Shown one piece after another: positions 36,522 to 45,146 of a stretch of DNA of 64,000 nt. The notes below the pieces were generated by a model. The model searched no databases, was not told the DNA's origin, and worked only from the letters and a program-made list of their open reading frames with translations. Each line of letters begins with the position of its first letter. Position 1 is the stretch's first letter. The position numbers were made by a program, and so were the translations under genes. Source of the DNA: Pantoea sp050157905. Lineage in GTDB: Bacteria; Pseudomonadota; Gammaproteobacteria; Enterobacterales; Enterobacteriaceae. The stretch covers positions 3,224,001-3,288,000 of the forward strand of contig NZ_JBKIWZ010000001.1 of NCBI RefSeq assembly GCF_050157905.1. The letters are read 5' to 3'.

Positions 36522-37295
36522 ATGAGTATCGCGACAGCCTCAGCCGGTAAAATCCAGGTGCGTAATCTGAACTTCTATTACGGCAAGTTTCATGCGCTGA
36601 AGAACATCAATCTGGATATTGCTAAGAATCAGGTCACCGCGTTTATCGGGCCATCGGGCTGCGGTAAGTCGACCCTGCTGCGTACCTTTAATAAAATGTA
36701 CTCACTCTATCCTGAGCAGCGGGCAGAAGGGGACATTCTGCTGGATGGCGAAAATATTCTGGCAACCCAGCAGGATATCGCGCTGCTGCGCGCCCGCGTC
36801 GGCATGGTCTTCCAGAAACCGACGCCGTTCCCGATGTCGATCTATGACAACATCGCCTTTGGTGTCCGCCTGTTTGAAAAACTCTCGCGTGCCGATATGG
36901 ATGAGCGCGTGCAGTGGGCGCTGACCAAGGCGGCATTGTGGAATGAAACCAAAGACAAGCTGCACCAGAGCGGTTACAGTCTTTCCGGCGGCCAGCAGCA
37001 GCGTCTCTGCATCGCCCGCGGCATCGCGATTCGCCCGGAAGTGTTGCTGCTGGATGAGCCCTGCTCTGCGCTGGACCCTATCTCTACAGGCCGTATCGAG
37101 GAGCTGATCACCGAGCTGAAACAGGATTACACCGTGGTGATCGTGACGCACAACATGCAGCAGGCGGCCCGCTGCTCTGACCATACGGCTTTCATGTATC
37201 TGGGCGAACTGATCGAGTTCAGCGACACCGATACGCTGTTTACTAAGCCCGCACAAAAGCAAACCGAAGATTACATTACTGGCCGCTACGGCTGA
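36522..37295 (+). CDS. pstB: Phosphate ABC transporter ATPase PstB
   Basis: 257 residues. Walker A GPSGCGKS (about 43-50), signature LSGGQQQRLCIARG, Walker B VLLLDEPCSALDP and switch histidine in VTHNMQQAAR. It energises PstSCA and, with PhoU, signals phosphate status to PhoR. It is 44 nt after pstA. Confidence 0.97.
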   Translation: MSIATASAGKIQVRNLNFYYGKFHALKNINLDIAKNQVTAFIGPSGCGKSTLLRTFNKMYSLYPEQRAEGDILLDGENILATQQDIALLRARVGMVFQKPTPFPMSIYDNIAFGVRLFEKLSRADMDERVQWALTKAALWNETKDKLHQSGYSLSGGQQQRLCIARGIAIRPEVLLLDEPCSALDPISTGRIEELITELKQDYTVVIVTHNMQQAARCSDHTAFMYLGELIEFSDTDTLFTKPAQKQTEDYITGRYG

Positions 37296-37312
37296 TCTGA
37301 CAGGAGATCGAC

Positions 37313-38047
37313 ATGGATAATCTGAATCTGAATAAACACATCTCCGGTCAGTTTAATGCCGAGCTGGAGCATATCCGTACCCAGGTGATGATCATGGGCG
37401 GCATGGTCGAGCAGCAGCTGACCGATGCCATTACCGCGATGCATAACCTGGACGGCGAACTGGCGCAGCGGGTGATCGACGGTGACCAGAAGGTCAATAT
37501 GATGGAGGTCGAGATTGATGAGGCGTGCGTGCGCATCATCGCCAAGCGTCAGCCTACCGCGATTGATTTGCGTCTGGTGATGGCGATCATCAAAACCATC
37601 TCCGAGCTGGAGCGTATCGGTGACGTGGCGGAAAAGATCAGCCGCACGGCGCTGGAAAAATTTGGTCAGCAGCACCTGCCGCTGCTGGTGAGTCTGGAGT
37701 CGCTGGGGCGTCACACCGTGCAGATGCTGCACGATGTGCTGGATGCCTTTGCGCGCATGGATCTCAACGAAGCCATTACCATCTACCGCGAAGATAAGAA
37801 GGTGGATAAAGAGTATGAAGGCATTGTGCGTCAGCTGATGACCTATATGATGGAAGATCCGCGAACCATTCCCAGCGTGCTGACGGCCCTGTTCTGTGCC
37901 CGCGCCATTGAGCGTATCGGCGATCGCTGTCAGAACATCTGCGAAATCATCTTCTATTTTGTTAAAGGTCAGGATTTCCGGCATGTCGGCGGCGACCGTC
38001 TCGACGAGTTGCTCTCAGGTGACGATGGCAGCAACCGACCGTCCTGA
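37313..38047 (+). CDS. phoU: Phosphate signalling protein PhoU
   Basis: 244 residues, two repeated three-helix bundles with the metal-binding repeats ELERIGDVAEKI and AIERIGDRCQNI. It keeps PhoR in its inhibitory state when phosphate is plentiful. Last gene of the pst operon, 17 nt after pstB, followed by a terminator. In E. coli the bgl genes come next; here synteny changes. Confidence 0.96.
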   Translation: MDNLNLNKHISGQFNAELEHIRTQVMIMGGMVEQQLTDAITAMHNLDGELAQRVIDGDQKVNMMEVEIDEACVRIIAKRQPTAIDLRLVMAIIKTISELERIGDVAEKISRTALEKFGQQHLPLLVSLESLGRHTVQMLHDVLDAFARMDLNEAITIYREDKKVDKEYEGIVRQLMTYMMEDPRTIPSVLTALFCARAIERIGDRCQNICEIIFYFVKGQDFRHVGGDRLDELLSGDDGSNRPS

Positions 38048-38057
38048 TAACAGCGAT

Positions 38058-38095
38058 CCCTGCGCCTGTCCGGCGCAGGGATAAGCCTTTTCAAT
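38058..38095 (+). terminator. Terminator of the pst-phoU operon
   Basis: 9-bp stem CCCTGCGCC/GGCGCAGGG with a 5-nt loop 10 nt after phoU, followed by ATAAGCCTTTTC. The T-run is displaced from the stem by several bases, so termination is likely but perhaps incomplete. Confidence 0.6.
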
Positions 38096-38151
38096 TGGTC
38101 ACATCCTGAACTCTCTTTATAATTGCGGCACTTTTCTTTCAGAGGTGCGCA

Positions 38152-39393
38152 ATGAACTCCCGTTCTCCCCAATCTGCGCCGGGCGTGTCCCCCGGCAAAG
38201 CGATGCTGGCTGCGGTCAGTGGTTATGCCATGGATGGATTTGACCTGCTGATACTCGGCTTTATGCTGCCGGCGATCAGCGTTTCGCTGGCGCTCAATTC
38301 CTCACAGGCGGGATCGCTGGTGACCTGGACGCTGATTGGCGCGGTTATCGGTGGCATCGTCTTTGGTCATCTCAGCGATCGTTTTGGTCGCATCCGTATG
38401 CTGACCGTCACCATCCTGGTCTTCTCAATCTTTACCGGCCTGTGCGCGGTGGCGCAGGGCTACTGGGATCTGCTTGCCTGGCGGACGCTGGCAGGTGTCG
38501 GCCTGGGCGGCGAATTTGGTATCGGCATGGCGCTGATTGCCGAAGCCTGGCCTGTGGAGAAACGCAATCGCGCCTCTGCATGGGTCGGCATAGGCTGGCA
38601 GCTGGGGGTACTGATGGCCGCCTTTATCACACCGCCGCTGCTGGCCATGATTGGCTGGCGCGGCATGTTCCTGGTTGGTGTATTGCCTGCGCTGGTGTCG
38701 TTTGCCATCCGCCGTGGTATGGGTGAACCGGAGGCGTATCAGAAGCAGGTTAAGCATGTGCCGTCGCTCTCATTTCCGGCGCGCCTGAAGCTGCTGGTGC
38801 GCGACCGCGCCACCGCCAAAGCCAGCCTCGGCATTTTTATCCTCTGCTCCGTCCAGAACTTTGGCTACTACGGGCTGATGATCTGGATGCCGAGCTACCT
38901 CTCTTCCAGCTTTGGCTTCAGCCTGACAAAGTCGGGTCTCTGGACCGCCGTGACCGTCGTCGGCATGACCTTCGGCATCTGGCTGTTTGGCGTGCTGGCC
39001 GATCGCTTTGCACGCTGGAAAATTTTCCTGCTCTATCAGTTCGGCGCGGTGGCGATGGTGGTGATTTATGCGCAGCTCCACGACCCGAATGTGATGCTGT
39101 TTACAGGTGCCATCATGGGGATGTTCGTTAACGGCATGATTGGCGGCTACGGTGCACTGATTTCCGATACTTTCCCGCCTCAGGTGCGCGCCACCGCGCA
39201 AAACGTGCTGTTTAATCTGGGACGCGGCGTCGGCGGATTTGGCCCGGTGGTAATCGGTCTGCTGGCGAGTCAGTTCTCATTCACGGCGGCCATCACCCTG
39301 CTGGCGCTGATCTACCTGCTGGATATTGTGGCGACGCTGTTTCTGTTGCCGAAGAAGCAGGGACAGGACGATACGCTGGGCGCCATTGGCTGA
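38152..39393 (+). CDS. MFS transporter, aromatic-acid/sialic-acid symporter-like
   Basis: 413 residues, about 12 membrane helices. The N-terminal GYAMDGFDLLILGFMLP (about 24-40), the helix 2-3 motif GHLSDRFGRIRM and GLGGEFGIGMALIAEAWP are characteristic of the AAHS/NanT-type branch of the major facilitator superfamily, which carries organic acids with protons. No catabolic gene lies beside it, so the substrate cannot be inferred. Good site AGAGGTG ahead of the ATG. Single gene between phoU and the convergent xylB. Confidence 0.8.
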   Translation: MNSRSPQSAPGVSPGKAMLAAVSGYAMDGFDLLILGFMLPAISVSLALNSSQAGSLVTWTLIGAVIGGIVFGHLSDRFGRIRMLTVTILVFSIFTGLCAVAQGYWDLLAWRTLAGVGLGGEFGIGMALIAEAWPVEKRNRASAWVGIGWQLGVLMAAFITPPLLAMIGWRGMFLVGVLPALVSFAIRRGMGEPEAYQKQVKHVPSLSFPARLKLLVRDRATAKASLGIFILCSVQNFGYYGLMIWMPSYLSSSFGFSLTKSGLWTAVTVVGMTFGIWLFGVLADRFARWKIFLLYQFGAVAMVVIYAQLHDPNVMLFTGAIMGMFVNGMIGGYGALISDTFPPQVRATAQNVLFNLGRGVGGFGPVVIGLLASQFSFTAAITLLALIYLLDIVATLFLLPKKQGQDDTLGAIG

Positions 39394-39407
39394 TGCTGTC
39401 CTGATAA

Positions 39408-39480
39408 CGCGCCGGGAAACCGCATTCCGGCGCGGTCTATTCAGTGAGAGGTTTAGAGAGAGCAGGCGGCCAGGCCGCCT
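39408..39480. terminator. Hairpins between convergent MFS gene and xylB
   Basis: Two GC stems fill this gap: CGCGCCGG/CCGGCGCG (39408-39415 with 39427-39434) after the MFS gene and AGGCGGC/GCCGCCT (39464-39480) just beyond the xylB stop on the minus strand, the latter followed by GCTCTCTCT. They plausibly end the two convergent transcripts. Confidence 0.5.
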
Positions 39481-39487
39481 TAAGAGG

Positions 39488-40930
39488 TCAATGCATCAGC
39501 GGCAGGAGCTGCTGATAGAGCGTGGCAAAGGTCGCCCGGCGCGATGCGTAGCCGGTCATCCTGGCCGGATCGGGCTGATGGCGCTGCACCCGCGCCGGTG
39601 TCGGTAAGGTCACGCCAGGATCCAGTGCCTGCTGCGCCAGCCGTGCCGCACCCAGCGCAGGGCCAACATCCCCGCCATGGCAGTAATCCAGCGTCTGACC
39701 GCTGATATCCGCCAGCATCTGACGCCACAGCGCACTGCGCGCGCCGCCGCCGATTAGCATAATGCTCCCGGGCCTGATGCCGCACTCGTGCACCACGTCA
39801 ATTCCCTGCGCCAGGGCAAACCCGACCCCTTCCAGTACCGATCGCGCCAGTTCCGGACGCCCATGCTGGTGGGTGAAACCGAAGAAAGCGCCCCGGGCAT
39901 GAGGATTATTGTGCGGCGTGCGTTCGCCGGAAAGATAGGGCAGAAACCACAGTGCGGGCACGTCATCACGTGCGCGCTCAGCTTCAGCCAGCAGCTCAGG
40001 CACATCCCGGCAGCCGGTCAGCGTGGCTGCCCAGTCGAGGCAGGAGGCTGCACTGAGCATCACCGACATCAGATGCCAGCGCTGCGGTAAGGCATGGCAG
40101 AAGCTGTGGACCGCGCGCTGCGGATTACTCAGGTAGCCATCACTCACGACAAAATAGACGCCCGACGTGCCCAGCGACAGCATCGCCTGACCCGGCTCCG
40201 TCATGCCAACGCCCACCGCACCCGCCGCATTGTCGCCGCCGCCAGCCGCCAGCGGCACCGCCTTCATCTTCCAGCGGGTCGCCAGTTCCGCGTGCAGCCA
40301 ACCGGTCTGTTCATTACCTTCATAAAGCGTCGGCATCTGATCGCGGCTGAGGCCACAGGCGCGCAGCATCACGTCGCTCCAGTCCCGCTCTGCCACATCC
40401 AGCCACATCGTGCCTGCGGCATCGGACATATCGGTGGCGAAATCACCGCTCATTCGCCAGCGCAGATAATCTTTAGGCAGCAGGACATGTGCGATCTGAC
40501 TGAAGATCGCCGGTTCGTTCTGCTGTACCCACAGCAGCTTGGGTGCCGTAAAGCCGGGCATCATCAGATTACCGGTGATCGCCCGCGAATCCGGCACCCT
40601 CTGCTCCAGCTCACGGCACTGCGCCTCGCTGCGTCCATCATTCCAGAGCATGGCCGGCCGCAAAACCCGGTCAGCGCTGTCGAGCAGCGTCGCCCCGTGC
40701 ATCTGCCCGCTCAGCCCGATGGCCTGCACGGCCTGCAGATTCTGCTGCGCACTCAGCGCCTGCATAGCCGCATCCAGCGCCTGCCACCAGCTTTCGGGAT
40801 CCTGTTCGCTCCACAAAGGCTGCGGACGCGAAACCTGCAGTGATGCCGTTTCCGTGGCCACCACGTTGCCCTGTGCATCCATCAGCACCACTTTGACGCC
40901 GGAGGTGCCTAAATCGATCCCGATAAACAT
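39488..40930 (-). CDS. xylB: Xylulokinase
   Basis: 480 residues, FGGY carbohydrate kinase. N-terminal phosphate-binding GIDLGTSGVKVVLMD, substrate loop SGQMHGATLLD (about 75-85) and the catalytic aspartate in AAGGGDNAAGAVGVG near residue 233. It phosphorylates D-xylulose to xylulose 5-phosphate. It lies 17 nt after xylA on the same leftward transcript. Confidence 0.96.
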   Translation of the reverse strand: MFIGIDLGTSGVKVVLMDAQGNVVATETASLQVSRPQPLWSEQDPESWWQALDAAMQALSAQQNLQAVQAIGLSGQMHGATLLDSADRVLRPAMLWNDGRSEAQCRELEQRVPDSRAITGNLMMPGFTAPKLLWVQQNEPAIFSQIAHVLLPKDYLRWRMSGDFATDMSDAAGTMWLDVAERDWSDVMLRACGLSRDQMPTLYEGNEQTGWLHAELATRWKMKAVPLAAGGGDNAAGAVGVGMTEPGQAMLSLGTSGVYFVVSDGYLSNPQRAVHSFCHALPQRWHLMSVMLSAASCLDWAATLTGCRDVPELLAEAERARDDVPALWFLPYLSGERTPHNNPHARGAFFGFTHQHGRPELARSVLEGVGFALAQGIDVVHECGIRPGSIMLIGGGARSALWRQMLADISGQTLDYCHGGDVGPALGAARLAQQALDPGVTLPTPARVQRHQPDPARMTGYASRRATFATLYQQLLPLMH

Positions 40931-40947
40931 GCTCTGCTCCTGAAGCG

Positions 40948-42270
40948 TTAAAAATCAAAAAGGTAATGATTCACCAGATTTTCCAGCTGCTCCTGGCGTC
41001 CGCTCTGATGCTGCGGATTAAGCTGCTGCTGCTGAGCATGCGCTGCCAGCGCCGCCAGTGAAAACTCCCCTTTCAGAATTTGCTGGCCGAACTCACCATT
41101 CCAGCCGCTGTAGCGCTGCGCCACACGTTTATCCAGCTCGCCGTCGCTGATCATGCGGGCCGCCACCTTCAGCGCCAGCGCCATGGTATCCATTGCGCCA
41201 ATATGACCGTGGAAGAGGTCATATTTGTCAGTACTCTGACGACGCACTTTGGCATCAAAGTTTAAGCCGCCGGTGGTAAAGCCGCCTGCTTTCAGGATTT
41301 CATACATTACCAGCGCATTCTCTTCCACGCTGACCGGGAACTGATCGGTGTCCCAGCCGCACTGCGCGTCGCCACGGTTGGCATCCACCGAACCGAAAAT
41401 ACCCAGCGCAATCGCGGTCGCAATTTCATGATGGAAAGCGTGACCGGCCAGGGTGGCGTGGTTCGCCTCCACGTTAACCTTGATCTCTTTCTCCAGCCCG
41501 AACTGCTTCAGGAAGCCATAAACCGTAGCGACATCATAGTCATACTGATGTTTGGTTGGCTCCTGCGGTTTTGGCTCAATCAGCAGCGTGCCCTGGAAGC
41601 CGATTTTATGTTTGTGCTCCACTACCATCTGCATAAAGCGGCCAATCTGCTCACGCTCCTGACGCAGATCGGTATTCAGCAGGGTTTCATACCCTTCACG
41701 GCCGCCCCACAACACATAGTTTTCGCCGCTCAGCGTTTTCGTCGCCTGCATGGCGCTGCAGACCTGCGTCGCGGCCCAGGCAAAGACGTCCGGATCGGGA
41801 TTGGTGGCGGCGCCGGCGCCGTAGCGCGGATGCGTAAAGCAGTTCGCCGTGCCCCACAACAGTTTCACCCCCGTCTCCTGCTGTTTTTCCAGCAGCGTAT
41901 CCGTCATGGCGGCGAAATTTTCTTTGTAGCTGCGCAGCGAATCACCCTCCGGCGACACGTCGACATCGTGGAAGCAGTACCAGGGAACATTCAGCTTATA
42001 AAAAAACTCAAAGGCGACATCGGCTTTGAACTTTGCCTGTTGCAGTGCATCACCGCTTTTCTGCCAGGGACGGTCAAAGGCACCGACACCAAACATATCC
42101 GCGCCGTTCCAGCAGAAGGTGTGCCAGTAACAGGCGGCAAAGCGCAGGTGCTCCGCCATGGTTTTACCGAGGATCACCTCGTCGGGATTGTAGTGGCGAA
42201 ACGCAAGAGGATGCGTCGACCGGGTGCCTTCATAACGAACCCGATCGATCTGATCGAAATAAGCGTGCAT
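40948..42270 (-). CDS. xylA: Xylose isomerase
   Basis: 440 residues, same as E. coli. TIM barrel metalloenzyme. The active-site strand WYCFHDVDVSPEGDSLRSY holds the His and Asp of the ring-opening pair (about 101-104); metal ligands lie in LLIEPKPQEPTKHQYDYD, VNVEANHATLAGH and the NRGDAQCGWDTDQFP segment. It converts D-xylose to D-xylulose. Divergent from xylF. Confidence 0.97.
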   Translation of the reverse strand: MHAYFDQIDRVRYEGTRSTHPLAFRHYNPDEVILGKTMAEHLRFAACYWHTFCWNGADMFGVGAFDRPWQKSGDALQQAKFKADVAFEFFYKLNVPWYCFHDVDVSPEGDSLRSYKENFAAMTDTLLEKQQETGVKLLWGTANCFTHPRYGAGAATNPDPDVFAWAATQVCSAMQATKTLSGENYVLWGGREGYETLLNTDLRQEREQIGRFMQMVVEHKHKIGFQGTLLIEPKPQEPTKHQYDYDVATVYGFLKQFGLEKEIKVNVEANHATLAGHAFHHEIATAIALGIFGSVDANRGDAQCGWDTDQFPVSVEENALVMYEILKAGGFTTGGLNFDAKVRRQSTDKYDLFHGHIGAMDTMALALKVAARMISDGELDKRVAQRYSGWNGEFGQQILKGEFSLAALAAHAQQQQLNPQHQSGRQEQLENLVNHYLFDF

Positions 42271-42341
42271 GGTTTGCTCCTTAGCATCAGTACCCGAATG
42301 GTCTGCGTTGAAGCCCTATTTGACAGAGGCGGCGGCGACGG

Positions 42342-42380
42342 CTCAATTACGATATTTCACTCCGGCTTTCAGATAATTAT
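42342..42380 (-). promoter_or_regulatory. xylA promoter element
   Basis: On the minus strand TTATCT-N10-GTGAAATA-N3-TAATTGAGC closely resembles, with identical spacing, the E. coli xylA promoter segment as I recall it. TAATTG would contain the -10 region. XylR and CRP are expected to activate here. Confidence 0.55.
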
Positions 42381-42384
42381 TATT

Positions 42385-42400
42385 TGTGCGCTGAGTCGCA
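42385..42400. promoter_or_regulatory. CRP site between xylA and xylF
   Basis: TGTGC-GCTGAG-TCGCA, a symmetric variant of TGTGA-N6-TCACA. Read on the minus strand it is TGCGA..GCACA inside TTTTGCGACTCAGCGCACA, a block also found in the E. coli xyl regulatory region. It would give cAMP-CRP control of both divergent promoters. Confidence 0.7.
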
Positions 42401-42480
42401 AAATAAAACTCATTACAGTCGGGGTTTTCTGTTGTCCGAAAAAGATGAAACCTCGATCGCGCTCATAAAAAAAGAAATAA

Positions 42481-42520
42481 ACCAAAAAACGTAATAGCCG
42501 GATAAAAATCAGTAATTGCT
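42481..42520 (+). promoter_or_regulatory. XylR direct-repeat site ahead of xylF
   Basis: Two similar units, AAAAAACGTAATAGC and AAAAATCAGTAATTGC, with their GTAAT cores at 42491 and 42512, 21 bp apart. A two-turn direct repeat is the usual target of an AraC-type dimer such as XylR. The site lies about 90 bp ahead of the xylF start. Confidence 0.6.
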
Positions 42521-42604
42521 GTAACCGGAAAAGAAGGGCAACAATTCATTCGCCTGGTTTATCGGCCTGAAATGACAATAGCCTCAACCTACAGGATAAC
42601 CATA

Positions 42605-43597
42605 ATGAAGATGAAACATGCACTGTTCGCTGTCTGCGCGGCGCTGGCGCTGTTCAGCCAGACCAGCGTGGCAAAAGAAGTGAAAATCGGTATGGCGATT
42701 GATGACTTGCGACTGGAACGCTGGCAGAAAGACCGCGATATTTTTGTGAAACAGGCTGAAACGCTGGGCGCTAAAGTGTTTGTCCAGTCAGCCAACGGCA
42801 ATGAAGAAACGCAGATGTCGCAGATTGAAAATATGATCAACCGCGGTGTCGATGTGCTGGTCATTATTCCCTATAACGGTCAGGTATTGAGTAATGTTGT
42901 CGCTGAAGCGAAACGTGAAGGCATTAAAGTACTGGCGTATGACCGCATGATAAATAATGCCGATATTGATTTCTATATCTCTTTCGATAATGAAAAAGTA
43001 GGCGAGCTGCAGGCCGAAAGCATTGTGAAACAGGTGCCTAAGGGCAACTATTTTTTAATGGGCGGTTCACCAGTGGATAATAACGCCCACCTGTTCCGTG
43101 CCGGGCAGATGAAAGTGTTAAAACCTTATATCGATAGTGGCGCGATTAAAATTGTTGGCGATCAGTGGGTCGATGCCTGGCTGCCGGAAAATGCCCTGAA
43201 AATTATGGAAAACGCCCTGACGGCGAACAGTAATCATATCGATGCGGTGGTGGCCTCTAATGATGCCACCGCGGGCGGTGCGATTCAGGCGCTGAGTGCG
43301 CAGGGGCTGGCAGGAAAAGTCGCGATTTCCGGCCAGGATGCGGATCTGGCTGCGATTAAGCGCATCAACGCGGGCACCCAGACCATGACGGTGTACAAAC
43401 CGATCACCGAGCTGGCGACGGAAGCGGCGAAAATCGCGGTCGAGCTGGGCGACGGTAAAACCCCCGCCAGCAACAGCAAACTGAATAATGGGCTTAAAGA
43501 GGTGCCGTCACGGCTGCTGAAGCCCATTCCGGTCAATAAAGACAATATTGAAAGCACCGTGGTGAAAGACGGTTTCCACAAACAGAGCGAACTCTGA
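42605..43597 (+). CDS. xylF: D-xylose-binding periplasmic protein
   Basis: 330 residues, as E. coli. Signal peptide (MKMKHALFAVCAALALFSQ..., cleaved before KEVKIGMAIDD), then a type I sugar-binding fold almost identical to E. coli (ENMINRGVDVLVIIPYNGQV, GGSPVDNNAHLFRAGQM). The ATG at 42605 is used; an earlier in-frame start at 42572 is not conserved. First gene of xylFGH. Confidence 0.97.
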   Translation: MKMKHALFAVCAALALFSQTSVAKEVKIGMAIDDLRLERWQKDRDIFVKQAETLGAKVFVQSANGNEETQMSQIENMINRGVDVLVIIPYNGQVLSNVVAEAKREGIKVLAYDRMINNADIDFYISFDNEKVGELQAESIVKQVPKGNYFLMGGSPVDNNAHLFRAGQMKVLKPYIDSGAIKIVGDQWVDAWLPENALKIMENALTANSNHIDAVVASNDATAGGAIQALSAQGLAGKVAISGQDADLAAIKRINAGTQTMTVYKPITELATEAAKIAVELGDGKTPASNSKLNNGLKEVPSRLLKPIPVNKDNIESTVVKDGFHKQSEL

Positions 43598-43625
43598 CCG
43601 CGCACAGCGTGAGGGAGGACCATCT

Positions 43626-45146
43626 ATGCTGCTGGAAATGAGAAACATCACCAAGCGTTTCGGTGCCGTGAAGGCACTGAATGATGTCAGCCTGCAGCTG
43701 GACGCGGGTGAAGTGATGTCGCTGTGCGGGGAGAATGGTTCAGGAAAATCGACGCTGATGAAAATCCTGTGCGGACTCTATCCGCATGGCGATTTTGAGG
43801 GGCAGATCCACTTCGCTGGCGACGACATTCAGGCGCAGACCATTCGCGATACCGAGCGCAAAGGCATCGTGATTATTCATCAGGAGCTGGCGCTGGTGCG
43901 GCAGCTGACGGTGATGGAGAACATCTTTCTCGGTGCCGAACTCAGTCGTTTCGGCATGGTGGATGATGAAACCATGACCCTGCGTTGCCAGCAGCTGCTG
44001 GCGCGGGTCGGACTGAACGTCTCGCCCGCTACCCGGGTCGGTGAGTTAGGCCTGGGCCAGCAGCAGCTGGTGGAAATCGCCCGCGCGCTGAACAAGCAGG
44101 TCCGGCTGCTGATCCTGGATGAGCCGACCTCGTCTCTGACGGAGCAGGAAACCGGGGTGCTGCTCGGCATCATCCGTAACCTGCGTGAACATGGCATCGC
44201 CTGCATCTACATCTCGCACAAGCTGAATGAAGTACGGGCGATCTCCGACGTTATCTGCGTCATCCGCGACGGCCAGCATATCGCCACCCGACCAGCCGCA
44301 GGCCTGAGCGAAGATGACATCATCACCATGATGGTCGGCCGTGAGCTGACCGCGCTCTATCCTCATGCGCCGCATCAGATTGGCGAAGAGATACTGAAGG
44401 TCGAAAACCTCACCGCGTGGCATCCGATCAATCGCCATATCCGTCGCGTCAGCAATGTCTCGTTCACGCTCAGGCGCGGTGAAATCCTTGGCATTGCCGG
44501 GCTGATGGGCGCAGGCAGGACCGAAACGGTGCAGTGTCTGTCTGGCGTCTGGCCAGGGCGCTGGCAGGGCGATATCTGGATTAATGGCCAACAGGTGAGC
44601 ATCCCCGATTGTCGCGCCGCCATTGCGCACGGCATCGCCATGGTGCCGGAAGACCGTAAAAAAGATGGCATCGTGCCGCTGATGGCGGTAGGCAAAAACA
44701 TCACCCTGGCCGCGCTGGACCAGTTCAGTCATCGGCTCTCTACCCTGGATGAAGCGCAGGAGCAGCAGGCGATTAACGATGCCATCAGCCGGCTGCGGGT
44801 AAAAACCTCTTCATCAGAACTGCCGATTGGCCGGTTAAGCGGAGGCAATCAGCAGAAAGCGATTCTGGCGAAGTGCCTGCTGCTGAATCCGCAAATCCTG
44901 ATCCTCGATGAGCCTACACGCGGCATTGACGTGGGTGCGCGCCAGGAGATCTATCTGCTGATTAATACCCTGGTTCAGCAGGGTATTGCGGTGATCGTAA
45001 TTTCCTCTGAGCTGCCGGAAGTGTTGGGTCTGAGCGACCGGATTCTGGTGATGCATGAAGGGCAGATCAAAGCCGATCTGATTAACGACAATCTGACTCA
45101 GGAGCAGGTGATGGAAGCCGCCCTGCGGAGTGAACATTATGCTTAA
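43626..45146 (+). CDS. xylG: Xylose ABC transporter ATP-binding protein
   Basis: 506 residues, two ATPase domains. The first has Walker A GENGSGKST and LLILDEPTSSL; the second has the degenerate P-loop GLMGAGRTE, signature LSGGNQQKAILAK and LILDEPTRGIDVGAR. Paralogue of RbsA earlier in the window. It follows xylF by 28 nt and overlaps xylH. Confidence 0.96.
   Translation: MLLEMRNITKRFGAVKALNDVSLQLDAGEVMSLCGENGSGKSTLMKILCGLYPHGDFEGQIHFAGDDIQAQTIRDTERKGIVIIHQELALVRQLTVMENIFLGAELSRFGMVDDETMTLRCQQLLARVGLNVSPATRVGELGLGQQQLVEIARALNKQVRLLILDEPTSSLTEQETGVLLGIIRNLREHGIACIYISHKLNEVRAISDVICVIRDGQHIATRPAAGLSEDDIITMMVGRELTALYPHAPHQIGEEILKVENLTAWHPINRHIRRVSNVSFTLRRGEILGIAGLMGAGRTETVQCLSGVWPGRWQGDIWINGQQVSIPDCRAAIAHGIAMVPEDRKKDGIVPLMAVGKNITLAALDQFSHRLSTLDEAQEQQAINDAISRLRVKTSSSELPIGRLSGGNQQKAILAKCLLLNPQILILDEPTRGIDVGARQEIYLLINTLVQQGIAVIVISSELPEVLGLSDRILVMHEGQIKADLINDNLTQEQVMEAALRSEHYA

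Noticed and set aside
40094..40843. 249-codon plus-strand frame opposite xylB
   Set aside because: Arg/His/Gln-rich shadow translation typical of the reverse complement of a real gene.
41428..42468. 346-codon plus-strand frame opposite xylA and running into the xyl control region
   Set aside because: It is antisense to strongly conserved xylose isomerase, contains no domain I recognise, and its right end crosses the CRP/XylR sites.
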